DNA from: Buddleja alternifolia
Taxonomy: Eukaryota; Streptophyta; Magnoliopsida; Lamiales; Scrophulariaceae
Direction of reading: 5' to 3'
DNA length: 64,000 nt
Assembly: GCA_019426215.1 (NCBI GenBank)
Contig: CM033408.1
Coordinates: 27,135,953 to 27,199,952, forward strand
In this document: positions 1 through 9,707 of the stretch, piece by piece
How the letters are laid out: the number at the start of each line of letters is the position of its first letter
How positions within the stretch are numbered: position 1 is the stretch's first letter
Position numbers and translations under genes: made by a program
The notes under the pieces: generated by a model
The model's database searches: none
Seen by the model: only the letters and a program-made list of their open reading frames with translations
Told to the model about the DNA's origin: nothing

Positions 1-1
1 T

Positions 2-1306
2 TTTAGTCCCGTTGTTAAACCCGCTACTATTCATACGGTTCTTAGTCTTGCTCTCTCCCAATCTTGGCCTCTTCATCAGCTCGACGTTAAAAATGCATTT
101 CTCAATGGTCATCTGACCGAAACTGTGTACATGAAGCAACCCCCTGGTTTTTTTGATTCCCGCTTTCCTGATCACGTCTGCCTTCTTAAAAAAACATTGT
201 ATGGACTAAAACAAGCTCCTCGTGCTTGGCATCATCGCTTTGCTTCTTATCTCTCTTCTCTTGGATTTCTCAGTAGTCGTGCTGATGCTTCTCTCTTCAT
301 TTTTCGTCGTGGCTCCTCCACTGCCTATCTCCTTCTTTATGTTGATGACATTGTCCTTACTGCTTCTTCTTCCTCTCTTCTTACTCATCTCACATCTCTT
401 CTTTCTCGGGAGTTCGCCATGATTGATCTTGGTTTTCTTCATTACTTTCTAGGCATTTCTGTCACTCACACTCTTTCTGGTCTTTTCCTCTCTTAAGAAA
501 AATTTGCTCGCGAAATTTTAGATCATGCCAATATGTCCTCGTGCAATCCTGTTTCCACTCCTGCCGACTCTCAAGAGAAACTCTCCTCTTCTTCTAGTCC
601 CTCATTTTTTGATCCAACTCTTTATCGTAGTCTTGCTGGTGCTCTCCAATATCTCACTTTCACTCGTCCCGACATCTCTTTTGCTGTTCACCAGCTCTGT
701 CTCTTTATGCATGATCCTCGTGATAGTCATATGTTCGCTCTCAAACGTGTTCTTTGGTATGTTCATGGCACGCTTGAATACGGTCTTACCCTTACTCCTT
801 CCTCTACCTCTCAGCTCGTCTCTTACTCTGATGCTGACTGGGCTGGATGCCTTGACACTCGTTGTTCGACTTCTGGGTATTGTGTCTTCCTTGGTGATAA
901 TCTCATTTCCTGGTCTTCTAAACGCCAACCTATTGTCTCTCGTTCTAGTGTCGAGGCCGAGTACCGTGGTGTTACCAATGTCGTTGCAGAAACGGCTTGG
1001 CTTCGTAATCTACTTCTTGAGCTCCATTGCCCTCTCTCCCAGGCCTCGCTTGTCTATTGTGATAATATTAGCTTTGTTTATCTTTCTTCAAATCCCGTGC
1101 AGCATCAACGAACCAAACATGTTGAATTGGATTTACACTTTGTGCGTGAAAAAGTTACCTTAGGTGAAGTTCGTGTGCTTCACGTTCCTTCATCTCATCA
1201 GTATGCCGACATTTTTACAAAAGGATTGCCTTCTACATTGTTTGTTGATTTTCGATCCAGTCTCACCGTTCGCCCATCTCCCGTTTCGACTGCGGGGGAG
1301 TGTTAG
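2..1306 (+). pseudogene. Copia pol fragment: reverse transcriptase C-terminal part and RNase H, one nonsense codon
   Basis: One frame reads from base 2 to the TAG at 1304-1306. It starts in RT with the block ending QLDVKNAFLNG, continues through LYGLKQAPRAWH and the catalytic YVDD (LLLYVDDIVLT), and ends in RNase H with DADWAGC, SRSSVEAEYR and the C-terminal ADIFTKGLP motif. These blocks are diagnostic of copia pol. The frame is broken once, by TAA at 494-496, straight after the LFLS motif where family members usually have glutamine; a single C-to-T change explains it. RT and RNase H active-site residues look intact otherwise. The coding end overlaps the purine tract and the first bases of the 3' LTR, as is common in copia. 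Confidence 0.88.
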
Positions 1307-1440
1307 AGTTATTATTATTATTATTGCTCCATTATTAGTTTCCTTGTTAAATTAGGTTTACCTTTATTGTTAGTTTGTTAGTTACCTTTTATATTATATC
1401 TCTATTGTAAACTCTATATATATCTTTGATTATTAATGCA
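1301..1440 (+). repeat. 3' LTR of the left-edge copia element
   Basis: It starts TGTTAGAG directly after the purine tract 1292-1300. It contains an (ATT)n run at about 1311-1325 and a TA-rich segment near 1415-1430 that could be its TATA region. The right boundary at TGCA (1437-1440) is a guess because no second LTR is available to compare. Confidence 0.5.
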
Positions 1441-3290
1441 ATCCTTAAGGGGAATTTACATTAATACCGCTAAGGTTTGATAAATTTATAGACAAAAATG
1501 GACCATTTAATTAATTATTTCTCTCTAAAATTATTTTATTTGGAATTTTTATGGTGAAATATATTTAAAGAGAATTACTAAATACACTCCACATTCTAAT
1601 AAAAAAATTCCATTTTTATTTGGCCTCGTCACATGGACAAAATTGTCCTTTAGCCTATTAAGATGTTGTTTGAATGATCTTATTAACTCATAAAAACATA
1701 GCTCTCAATTTTATTTTATTTTTGATAAGACTCTCAAATTAATTTGGTTAAGCTTAGCTTGTGAGATTAGTCCCCTTGGAATTATACATCACACGAAAAA
1801 TGTGACTCAACCGCAACATAATAGGCTTGAATTTGGTCAAATCGAGTATAAGCTAGAAATTTTCGTTGCTTAGTGCAATTTTTTTTGAGTGAATTCATTG
1901 TTTATGAATACATCATAAATGCCTATGCTTTTGTGGAGTAGAACCCATACCTTTAATACATGAAAAATACCACTATTTTTCATCTCCCATTGATTTAGAA
2001 ATTAGAAAGTACTGATTTAGTAAATACATTAAGTCAATTAAATTGCAAATAATTCCTAACCGAAATTATGAAAGGTGAAAAAACGGTGGTATGTGAATGG
2101 TGATAGATAGCATTATTTAATATATTAGTTTCAGATTCGTTGATAGAGTTGCGCTTTATTGGCCAATAATTTTACTTAGAAAAATCATAATTTTAAGGGA
2201 TAATTACATGCACACCTAATTTATTGAGTAATTGTCACACCCTCCTAAAATTTTGTAAATTACCAATAAATCAAATCCTGATATCTCAAAAAATAAGACA
2301 AAATTGTAATTTGCTTTTACTACCCTCATGTGAAATTATAACATGTTTTTGCTGATAAATGAAGTTATGATAATTTCTCGAATCTTGAGGTATTTTTGGT
2401 GATTAGCTATTTTTATATTTTGGTGAATTTTTCGTTTTAATCAAAAATAAAAAATAGTGAATAAAATTTTTATATATTTTGATTATTATTGATAAAATTT
2501 TAGTCACAGTTAATTCTTAAATACAATTAATAAAAGTAATCTTTCAATTACTGGTATTGAATAATTTTTTTATTTGATTATAATTAAATCGTGCATTTAA
2601 TTGATAACTTTTTAATTTAATTAGCATGATTGACCAAAAAAATTACTTAATTGATTCTTGAAATAATTATTTAATTATTTGATATTTAAAAATATCAAAT
2701 TATTATTATCTCATTAGTTAACTAATTGTTTGAATGTTTAAGGTAATTAAAATATATATTTTTTTACTTGTTCCATTAAATTTCTTTTAGTTAGAACAAT
2801 AATAGCTAATTAGAGTTTTTATTAAAAATCAAATAAAGAAAAATTTGAAAAATAAAACAATTTCAATTCATGTGGATTTATTACGTAAACACCCTTGCAT
2901 TATTATGTAATTACCATTAATACCTCATGGGGGTACTTTGGTGATGTAAATTTGACCATAAATGGTCAAATCAGCAAAATCGAATTATCACATCTTTTTT
3001 CCGCTGACATCAACATATTCCGGGCCGAAAAAATTGACAGGGGGTGTATGTGTAAACTTGATAGCTCTGATGGGGAAGGTTTGTGTAATTTCGAAACTCG
3101 ACTGAATTTTTTGATAATTCGTGGGGATTTTTTGTAATTTACTCTAATAATAAATAATGGCGCCACCTAAGGGTATCACCCGCACGCCACCTAGCACTCC
3201 CGTATATAGCTGCACTACTTCAAGTTCCACGCAAACAAAAGTTGTATAGAATATCATGCTTTTACAAAAACAGCTAAAAACCCTCTGGTA
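1441..3290. other. Non-coding AT-rich DNA; upstream block of the F-box unit A
   Basis: No convincing gene. The stretch from about 1800 to 2400 closely matches 40853-41600 upstream of gene B, including the phrases AGGCTTGAATTTGG and GTGAATTCATTGTTTAT. A more diverged version lies at about 55740-56050 upstream of gene E. The block from about 3130 on (GGCGCCACCTAAGGGTATCACC) also recurs upstream of B and partly of D. This is therefore duplicated flanking DNA belonging to the F-box unit. Confidence 0.6.
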
Positions 3291-3531
3291 AAAAACAATG
3301 GAGGAACCCACTAGAGACTGGATGTAGGAGAAAATACGCAGATCAGGCGCTGTATATATAGGTATAATCTTCTGGAATTTTCCCTCTTTCATGTAATCTT
3401 TTTGTTTAGACTACTCGCAATTAGTGCCCACCATGTGTTTGTTGATTTGACTCACTGTGTTATGTGAAGATTTTGTATATGATTTTGACTCTATATTACT
3501 CCTACCAGCTTTATAACTCCTAATAGGTTAA
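3291..3531 (+). promoter_or_regulatory. Promoter and 5' leader of F-box gene A
   Basis: A block beginning near CAATGGAGGAACCCACTAG and reading on through GATGTAGGAGAAAATACGC and GATCAGGCGC ends in a TATA box, TATATATA at 3353-3360, about 170 bases before the ATG at 3532. The same block precedes B, D and E and, more weakly, C. It is followed by a shared pyrimidine-rich leader with TTTTCCCTCTT and the motif TTAGTGCCCACCA. Conservation at several copies and TATA placement support a core promoter; the transcription start itself cannot be read. Confidence 0.6.
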
Positions 3532-4869
3532 ATGGAGATAGATAGAGATGAAATGGGTTCTGAAGGGAATGTGGTGAAATCTGTGAAACTCAAAACTGTT
3601 GGTGGGATTAAGCTTGGTGATATCCCTGAGTGGCTTTTAGTTGAGGTGCTCATTAGGATGCCGGTAAAGCTCGTATTTAGGTCTAAACTTGTTTCCAAGA
3701 AATGGCTCTCTCTCATTTCAGACCCTTATTTCATGCGAATGTATGTTTCTCGAGCCTCAATCTCGCCACAATTGCAACCTTGGACTTTTATTTACCATGC
3801 TATGCAAGTCGAAGATTCTCTAGGTTTGGATGATCCCGAGCGGAATTTGATAGTGGATATACACTCTAGTGATTTCAAACATCCGAGTTTGCATGAGCTT
3901 CCTTGCCCCTATACTGAGCAGGATCCACAATGGATGACATATAGAATTTTCGGAGTAAGCAACGGGTTGGTGCTATATGGTCCACTTGATTTTATGAGTA
4001 TGTTTATCTATGAATTACGCATATGCAGTCCTACCACTAGGCAATGGATTAGGCTTCCTCATCATGGTCGAGGCTTCAGGGAGCTTAGCATGAGTTTTCT
4101 CACTAGTGTTGAAAATGGCGTTCTCGCGAGTTACAGAGTAGTATGCCTTGACGTGTCTTCAGCAGAAAGAAATATGATTAGATCCGTAATATTTATTTCT
4201 GAAACTGGTGAGTGGAAGGAATATACGGTGTATATCGACCAGAAAGTTCTATTTGATGGGGCTAGAACGCCTACTTCTCTTAAAGGAATTTTGCACTGGA
4301 TAACAGTCAAACATGGAATCGTTGCATATGACCCCTACAAGAAGCCTGACTACTTGTGCATTATTGCGTTGCCTGGTGATAAAGATAGAAGACGTAAATA
4401 TGTCCCTAACTTTTGTGATGCATATCTAGAACGGTTGAGATATTTTGAAATTCTTGGTGAGCCTACACTTCCAAATGGGTTTTCTAGTTTCGGTATTTGG
4501 ATACTAAATGATTACAGTAGTGGAGATTGGCGTTTGCAGCACAAGATTAGTTGTTTCGACATCCTATATGATAACGTTCTTACCGGACGAAGATTGTCTC
4601 TACTACCAATGTCTTTCCATCCATTTGATTCAGACATTGTGTATTTCGGATATGACAACATCATGGTCTCGTACAACATCAACACCCGAAAATTGGAAGC
4701 TCATGGTGTTCCACCTGATTTTGAGTATTCTGGTGAGGAGCTCTTAGAGTGGCCTAGTTGGTGGTCGTTTTTTTTTGCTTGTGGTTCCATGGTGGCCTAT
4801 ATATATTCCCTCGCCCTCTCTTGGAGTCGTGAAGGATTAATCACTCGGGTATCTTTTGGTAGATTGTAA
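3532..4869 (+). CDS. F-box/FBA-domain protein, copy A; C-terminus altered by a 1-bp insertion
   Basis: A single 445-codon ORF without introns. Residues about 31-67 form the F-box (IPEWLLVEVLIRMPVKLVFR then SKLVSKKWLSL), the segment that binds SKP1 in SCF ubiquitin ligases. Residues about 160-390 carry F-box-associated features, including CSPTTRQWIRLP, GILHWI and FHPFDSDIVYFGYD. Such proteins are substrate adaptors acting in cytosol or nucleus; the target is unknown. The ATG is the family start (MEIDRDEMGSE is shared with D and E). A run of 9 T at 4768-4776, where copy B has 8, shifts the frame at about residue 413. The family ending (WPIYIP near the stop) is replaced by a foreign tail ending FGRL. 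It may be a functional protein with a changed tail, an early pseudogene, or a homopolymer sequencing error. Confidence 0.85.
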   Translation: MEIDRDEMGSEGNVVKSVKLKTVGGIKLGDIPEWLLVEVLIRMPVKLVFRSKLVSKKWLSLISDPYFMRMYVSRASISPQLQPWTFIYHAMQVEDSLGLDDPERNLIVDIHSSDFKHPSLHELPCPYTEQDPQWMTYRIFGVSNGLVLYGPLDFMSMFIYELRICSPTTRQWIRLPHHGRGFRELSMSFLTSVENGVLASYRVVCLDVSSAERNMIRSVIFISETGEWKEYTVYIDQKVLFDGARTPTSLKGILHWITVKHGIVAYDPYKKPDYLCIIALPGDKDRRRKYVPNFCDAYLERLRYFEILGEPTLPNGFSSFGIWILNDYSSGDWRLQHKISCFDILYDNVLTGRRLSLLPMSFHPFDSDIVYFGYDNIMVSYNINTRKLEAHGVPPDFEYSGEELLEWPSWWSFFFACGSMVAYIYSLALSWSREGLITRVSFGRL

Positions 4870-5449
4870 ATTATGCGTGAATGCTTTGTTTTGTATTCGC
4901 ATCGATTTGGTTTGGCAGGGCCATGTGTACATGGGAATGACATTTACTCTTTGCTTTAAGTGTTGCAAGTTTTGTATGGAACGGAGAAACAAGTTATTCA
5001 TCTTTTTCTTTGTAAAATTCGTCCTTTCAGATTCATGTCTTGGATCAAGAAAAATAAAATAAGACATTTTATTGATGTCAAACGAAAAATACTTTCACCG
5101 CCTTCTTAATTTAGCTCTTGATTCATATCCAATGCAAATTCATGTGTATAAAGTGCAAAGACTGAATCGGATACTCACATAACTTCATATAGGCTTGAAG
5201 CAGGAAAAGAACATCGGTGTAATCTTACATATGCCTAATCAATTTTCGAACATTGGCTTCAATGCTTAAGTGAAGTTAATATATTCTCCTGCTGGCACAC
5301 ATGGGGCGGCAGGTTTTGCTGGGTTAGACTCTGTGGGTCGGGTTCTTGTTTTGGGGCTAGTTCGAGTCTGGTTTTGACGAGGACTATGCACGCGATCAAG
5401 GACCCCTGGAACCCGCCATTGCCATCCCTTGGTGGAAATATACTTGAAG
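4870..5449. other. 3' flank of gene A up to the copia insertion
   Basis: The sequence matches 44941-45549 downstream of gene B almost base for base. It includes a likely 3' UTR with an AATAAAATAAG stretch near 5052-5060 that could serve in polyadenylation. From about 5280 there is a GC-richer segment (GGGGCGGCAGGTTTTGCTGG) present in both copies. No additional gene is visible. Homology to the B copy stops exactly at the copia insertion and resumes after it. Confidence 0.7.
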
Positions 5450-5951
5450 TGTTGAAGTGTGGTGAAGAAATGGCTCATTTCCTTTGATAATGAAGAGCAC
5501 ATTTGTCCCACATTGGAAACATATTGCAAAGGGTGGTCTCTTTCTCCTATAAAAGGAGACCACCTCTTTAGTTTAGTATCCATCCCAAATTGCCTAAGTC
5601 TTTTAGCAATTTCTACTTTCTTCCTCTATAGTTTGTAATAGTTTCACTTTAGTCCTTTAGTGAAATATTTTGGTGGGGTCCGAGGACGTAGGCTAAATTA
5701 GCTGAACCTCGTTAAATTTGGTCTTCTTTATTTTGTGTTATTCTTCAAGTAGCCATTGTTAGTTATAGTAGTAGTGTTATATTGTGCTATTAAATTCGTC
5801 TAGTTAATTCTGTCGAGGAGATTGAGTTTTAAGCGCGACCGTTGTGATGCCTCCAATCTTTCCTGGGAATTAAATCTAGTGTGATTTTCTAGTACAATAT
5901 TTCTCTCTCTATTTCTATATTTGGTGGAATATGACTCTGAGTTTCACAACA
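5450..5951 (+). repeat. 5' LTR of the 5450-9136 copia element
   Basis: 502 bp, TG...CA. A TATA box, TATAAAA, is at 5548-5554. It sits in the loop of a perfect 9-bp inverted repeat, GGTGGTCTC (5532-5540) and GAGACCACC (5556-5564). In the 3' LTR the same place reads TATGAAA, so only this copy keeps a canonical TATA. Confidence 0.95.
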
Positions 5952-5953
5952 AG

Positions 5954-5965
5954 TGGTATCAGAGC
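5954..5965 (+). other. Primer binding site (initiator tRNA-Met type) of the 5450-9136 copia
   Basis: TGGTATCAGAGC follows the 5' LTR end by two bases (AG). It is the common plant copia primer site complementary to the 3' end of initiator tRNA-Met. Confidence 0.9.
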
Positions 5966-6108
5966 TCGGGTATTCTGAGTATGCTCTGTGGTCGCAGTTT
6001 AATCTGATCTTCCACATCAGAAAAGTTTTCTCGGGCTATTTGGCTTCCGCATTTGGAGGGCTATTGAAGAATAATTTGTAACCAAAAATAGAAGTTACCT
6101 CAAAAGCA

Positions 6109-8566
6109 TTGTCGTCGTCCATTTGGGCGAAAACCACTGTGGCGAATACACGATTGGCAGTGGAGTCTTTTGATGGCACATGCCATTTTGGTATGTGGCA
6201 AAGCGAAGTTGTAGACGCACTCTTTCAACAAGGTCTATACTTAGCTATTGAAGAAAAGAAACCAAATGATATAGAGGAAAAAGAACGGAAATTTGGATGA
6301 GAAGGATTTGGCTCTGATGTTGCTGGGATCCCTTCCTGAGGAGTTTGAGTTTCTTGAAATCACTCTACTTCACGGGAAGGCTGCTGCTGTATCTCTTAGC
6401 GAAGTTTGTGCTGCCCTATACAGTTATGAACTGAGAAAGAAGGACAAGCAAGTTTGTTCAGGCGGAGATGCAGAAGTTTTGTTCATCAGAGGTCGTTCAC
6501 AAAACAAAAGGAGTGAAATACTCCAAATTGGAGTTTTGTGAACTTTGTGTTCGTGGGAAACAGACAAGGGTTAAATTTGGAACAGCAATCCATAATACTG
6601 AGGGTATCTTGGATTATGTTCATTCGGATGTATGGGGTCCCTCAAAAACGAGTTCTTTGGGAGGGAAGCACTATTTTGTAACCTTTGTTGATGATTTTTC
6701 CCGGAAAGTTTGGGTGTATACGATGAAGACAAAGGATGAAGTGTTTGAGGTATTCCTCAATTGGAAAAAGATGGTGGAAACTCAGACTGATAAAAAGGTC
6801 AAACGTCTCCATACAGACAATGGTGGAGAATTTAGGAGTGGTCCATTTCAGAAATTTTGTGAGGATGAAGGCATTGTCAGACACTTCACTGTCAGACATA
6901 CACCACAACAGAACGGAGTGGCAGAACGCCTGAATCGGACTTTGTTGGAGAAAGTTCGGTGTTTGTTATCCAATGCTGGGTTGGGTAAAGAATTTTAGGC
7001 TGAGGCTGTGACGTATGCGTGCCATCTCGTTAATCGTCTACCATCTACTGCTATTGATGGAAAAACACCATTTGAAAAATGGTTTGGAAAGCCTGCTGCT
7101 GATTATGATTCCTTACATGTGTTTGGTTCCACTGCATATTATCATGTTAAGGAATCAAAGTTGGATCCTAGAGCAAAGAAAGCTGTGTTCATGGGGATCA
7201 CCTCTGGTATAAAAGGCTATCGCCTTTGGTGTCCAGAAATAAAGAAAATAATCTTTAGCAGGGATGTCACCTTTGATGAATCTACCGTGTTGGAAAAGGT
7301 GAATGCAGAACAGCAGGATGGTACTCCCAAACAGGTGGAGTTTGAAAAGTTTGTTGTCCTAGCAGATCAAGAAACTCTTGATCATTCTCCTACGGTAGAA
7401 GGAGATTTTGAAGAAGAAGAAGTTCAACCCCAAGAACTTCCACAGCAACTTGAATCAATTGCAACTAGCAAGCCAAAGAGGACAATCAGAAAGCCTGCTC
7501 GCTTTGATGATATGGTGGCTTGTGCATCTGCAATTGCCGCTGATGATGTTCCTACCACTTATATTGAAGCAGTCAAAGGACCAGAGAAAGATAAGTGGAG
7601 GATTGCCATGAGTGAAAAAATGCAGTCCTTTCATAAGAATCGAACATGGGAACTGGCCAGTCTCCCGAAGGGAACGAAGGCAATTGGATGCAAATGGGTA
7701 TTTGCAAAGAAAGAAGGATTTCCTAGCCAAGGTGATGTTCGCTACAAAGCCAGATTGGTGGCCAAAGGTTACGCTCAGAAGGAGGGCATTGAGGTATTTT
7801 CTCCAGTTGTAAAACACTCCTCCATTAGGATTTTGTTGGCTTTGGTAGCACAGTTGGATTTTGAACTAGTTCAGTTGAATGTAAAACTGCATTTTTACAT
7901 GGAGACTTGGAAGAGGAAATCTATATGACTCAGCCAGAGGGATTCAAAGTTGCTGAAAATGAAAATTTGGTTTGTAACTTCAAAAATCGTTGTACGGATT
8001 GAAGCAATCTCCGAGGCAGTGGTACAAGCGATTTGACAAGTTTATGATGGGAATTGGGTACACAAGAAGCACATACGATCATTGTGTGTACTTGCATAAG
8101 CTACAAGATGGATCCTTCATATATCTTCTTCTGTATGTTGATGATATGTTGACTGCCTCCCCGAGTCTAATAGAAATCGAGAAGTTGAAGACTCATTTGA
8201 AAAGGGAGTTTGAGATGAAGGATCTAGGTGAGGCGAAGAAAATTCTCGGAATGGAGATTTTCAGAGATAGAAAATTGAGGAGGCTTTGTTTGACTCAGAA
8301 ACAATATCTGAGTAGGATGTTGAGGCGTTTTGGCATTGATAAAAAGTCAAAACCAGTTAGTACTCCGTTTGCTCCTCATTTTAAGCTTAGCGCCACTGTC
8401 ACCTAAGTCTGAAGCAGAACGGGAATACATGTCAAAAGTACCGTATGCAAATGTTGTTGGTAGCTTGATGTATGCTATGGTGTGTACGAGGCCTGATATT
8501 TCCCAAGCAATGGGGGTTGTGAGCAGGTATATGCATGATCCTGGAAAGGAACATTGGAAAATTTGA
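6109..8566 (+). pseudogene. Broken copia gag-pol with internal deletions and several frameshifts
   Basis: Pieces occur in copia order. Gag N-terminal part starts near 6112 (SSIWAKTTVANTRLAVESFD); a gag fragment with LMLLGSLPEEFEF lies at about 6293-6450. The integrase core is at about 6520-6996: HSDVWGP, VDDFSRKVWVY, LHTDNGGEF and QQNGVAERLNRT keep the D, D and E residues. The integrase C-terminal part and RT N-terminal part lie at 7008-7928 (KWVFAKKEG, YKARLVAKGYAQ). RT with YVDDMLTAS is at 7990-8406, and a short tail with TRPDISQAM at about 8400-8566. The zinc knuckle, protease and almost all of RNase H are deleted. TAG interrupts at 6996-6998, a frameshift occurs near 7885, another near 7985 and another near 8400. 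Sequence style is Tnt1-like. It cannot encode a working polyprotein. Confidence 0.9.
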
Positions 8567-8634
8567 AGATTGTTTTTTGTAACCCCGTTTGACAAGGAGA
8601 TTGAAGATTTTGAAAATTCGCCAAGGTGGAGATT

Positions 8635-9136
8635 TGTTGAAGTGTGGTGAAGAAATGACTCATTTCCTTTGATAATGAAGAGCACATTTGTCCCACATTG
8701 GAAACATATTGTAAAAGGTGGTCTCTTTCTCCTATGAAAGGAGACCACCTCTGTAGTTTAGTATCCATCCCAAATTGCCTAAGTCTTTTAGCAATTTCTA
8801 CTTTCTTCCTCTATAGTTTGTAATAGTTTCACTTTAGTCCTTTAGTGAAATATTTTGGTGGGATCCGAGGACGTAGGCTAAATTAGCTGAACCTCGTTAA
8901 ATTTGGTGTTCTTTATTTTGTGTTATTCTTCAAGTAGCCATTGTTAGTTATAGTTGTAGTGTTATATTGTGCTATTAAATTTGTCTAGTTAATTCTGTCG
9001 AGGAGATTGGGTTTTAAGCGCGACCGTTGTGACGCCTCCAATCTTTCCTGGGAATTAAATCTAGTGTGATTTTCTAGTACAATATTTCTCTCTCTATTTC
9101 TATATTTGGTGGAATATGACTCTGAGTTCCACAACA
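8635..9136 (+). repeat. 3' LTR of the 5450-9136 copia element
   Basis: 502 bp, preceded by the purine-rich AAGGTGGAGATT. It differs from the 5' LTR at about a dozen sites, mostly transitions, including loss of the TATAAAA box (TATGAAA here). Confidence 0.95.
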
Positions 9137-9141
9137 AGAAG

Positions 9142-9707
9142 AACAGTATTTCACTCCTTTCAGTCCGAATTTAGTAAGCTCTCTTCTTCTCCACAGTTTA
9201 TCTAATCTTGCTCATTCGTTTGATAGTTGAATTAATTGATATCGTTGTGAGTTAATAATAATATTTCTGAACTAGTCCAAAACATAGGATAGAAAAGAAA
9301 TTAGAGATTAAACTCAAACTTATTTTTAGATTTTTTTAATCGTCAGGTACCCAACCGGGTTTATAGGGTAGAAGATCCATACATGATAACCGACCCGGTT
9401 ATATAATGAGGTGGGTATACAAAAATTGGCCCGAGCTCAAATGTTGTGTAGATGAAGTGATTCATTTCTATGCTGTGTATAGATGAAGTGATACATGAAA
9501 TGAATCATTTTTTAGCAGAGCATCCGAACTGCCAAAATAAAGGATTTTGTAACAGAGTGTCAGAGCATAGCATCCGAATAATTTCATATTTTAAATTAGA
9601 TGGTATGCAAGAGGGAGTAATCATCCGAATAATTTCATATTTTAAATTAGATGGTATGCAAGAGGGTATTACTCGTAATCTATATCCATGCCATCTTTAA
9701 TTATCTT
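9142..9707. other. Downstream block of F-box unit A, with a short tandem duplication
   Basis: This continues the flank interrupted by the copia element and matches 45549-46050. It includes ACCGACCCGGTTATATAATG and the phrase ATTTCATATTTTAAATTAGA. At 9583-9672 a ~45-bp segment containing that phrase is repeated twice with a 6-bp spacer, giving the small ORF at 9470-9700, which I regard as non-coding. Homology with the B copy ends at about 9705, exactly where the inverted-repeat element begins. Confidence 0.65.

Larger units (their letters stand above)
1..1440 (+). mobile_element. Ty1/copia LTR retrotransposon, 3' part only (runs off the left edge)
   Basis: The left edge falls inside the reverse transcriptase of a copia polyprotein. 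Reading on from it are the rest of RT, RNase H, a purine tract (GCGGGGGAG, 1292-1300) and a short 3' LTR that starts TGTTAG at 1301. No matching 5' LTR lies in the window, so the left half is outside it. The order RT, RNase H, PPT, LTR is the copia 3' arrangement. The right end (about 1440, ending TGCA) is inferred from the TG...CA rule only and could be off by tens of bases. Confidence 0.85.
5450..9136 (+). mobile_element. Degenerate Ty1/copia element with two 502-bp LTRs
   Basis: Both LTRs run from TGTTGAAGTG to CACAACA and are 502 bp each, with about 12 mismatches by eye (~2.4%). The primer site TGGTATCAGAGC (initiator tRNA-Met type) lies two bases after the 5' LTR. The target duplication is TGAAG (5445-5449) against AGAAG (9137-9141), one mismatch. 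The uninterrupted target exists at about 45541-45560 downstream of gene B, which fixes both ends. The interior is only 2.7 kb instead of the usual ~4 kb or more: parts of gag, the zinc knuckle, protease and most of RNase H are missing. The element is non-autonomous. Confidence 0.95.

Noticed and set aside
7455..7817. 120-codon minus-strand ORF
   Set aside because: Shadow of the plus-strand copia integrase/RT frame.
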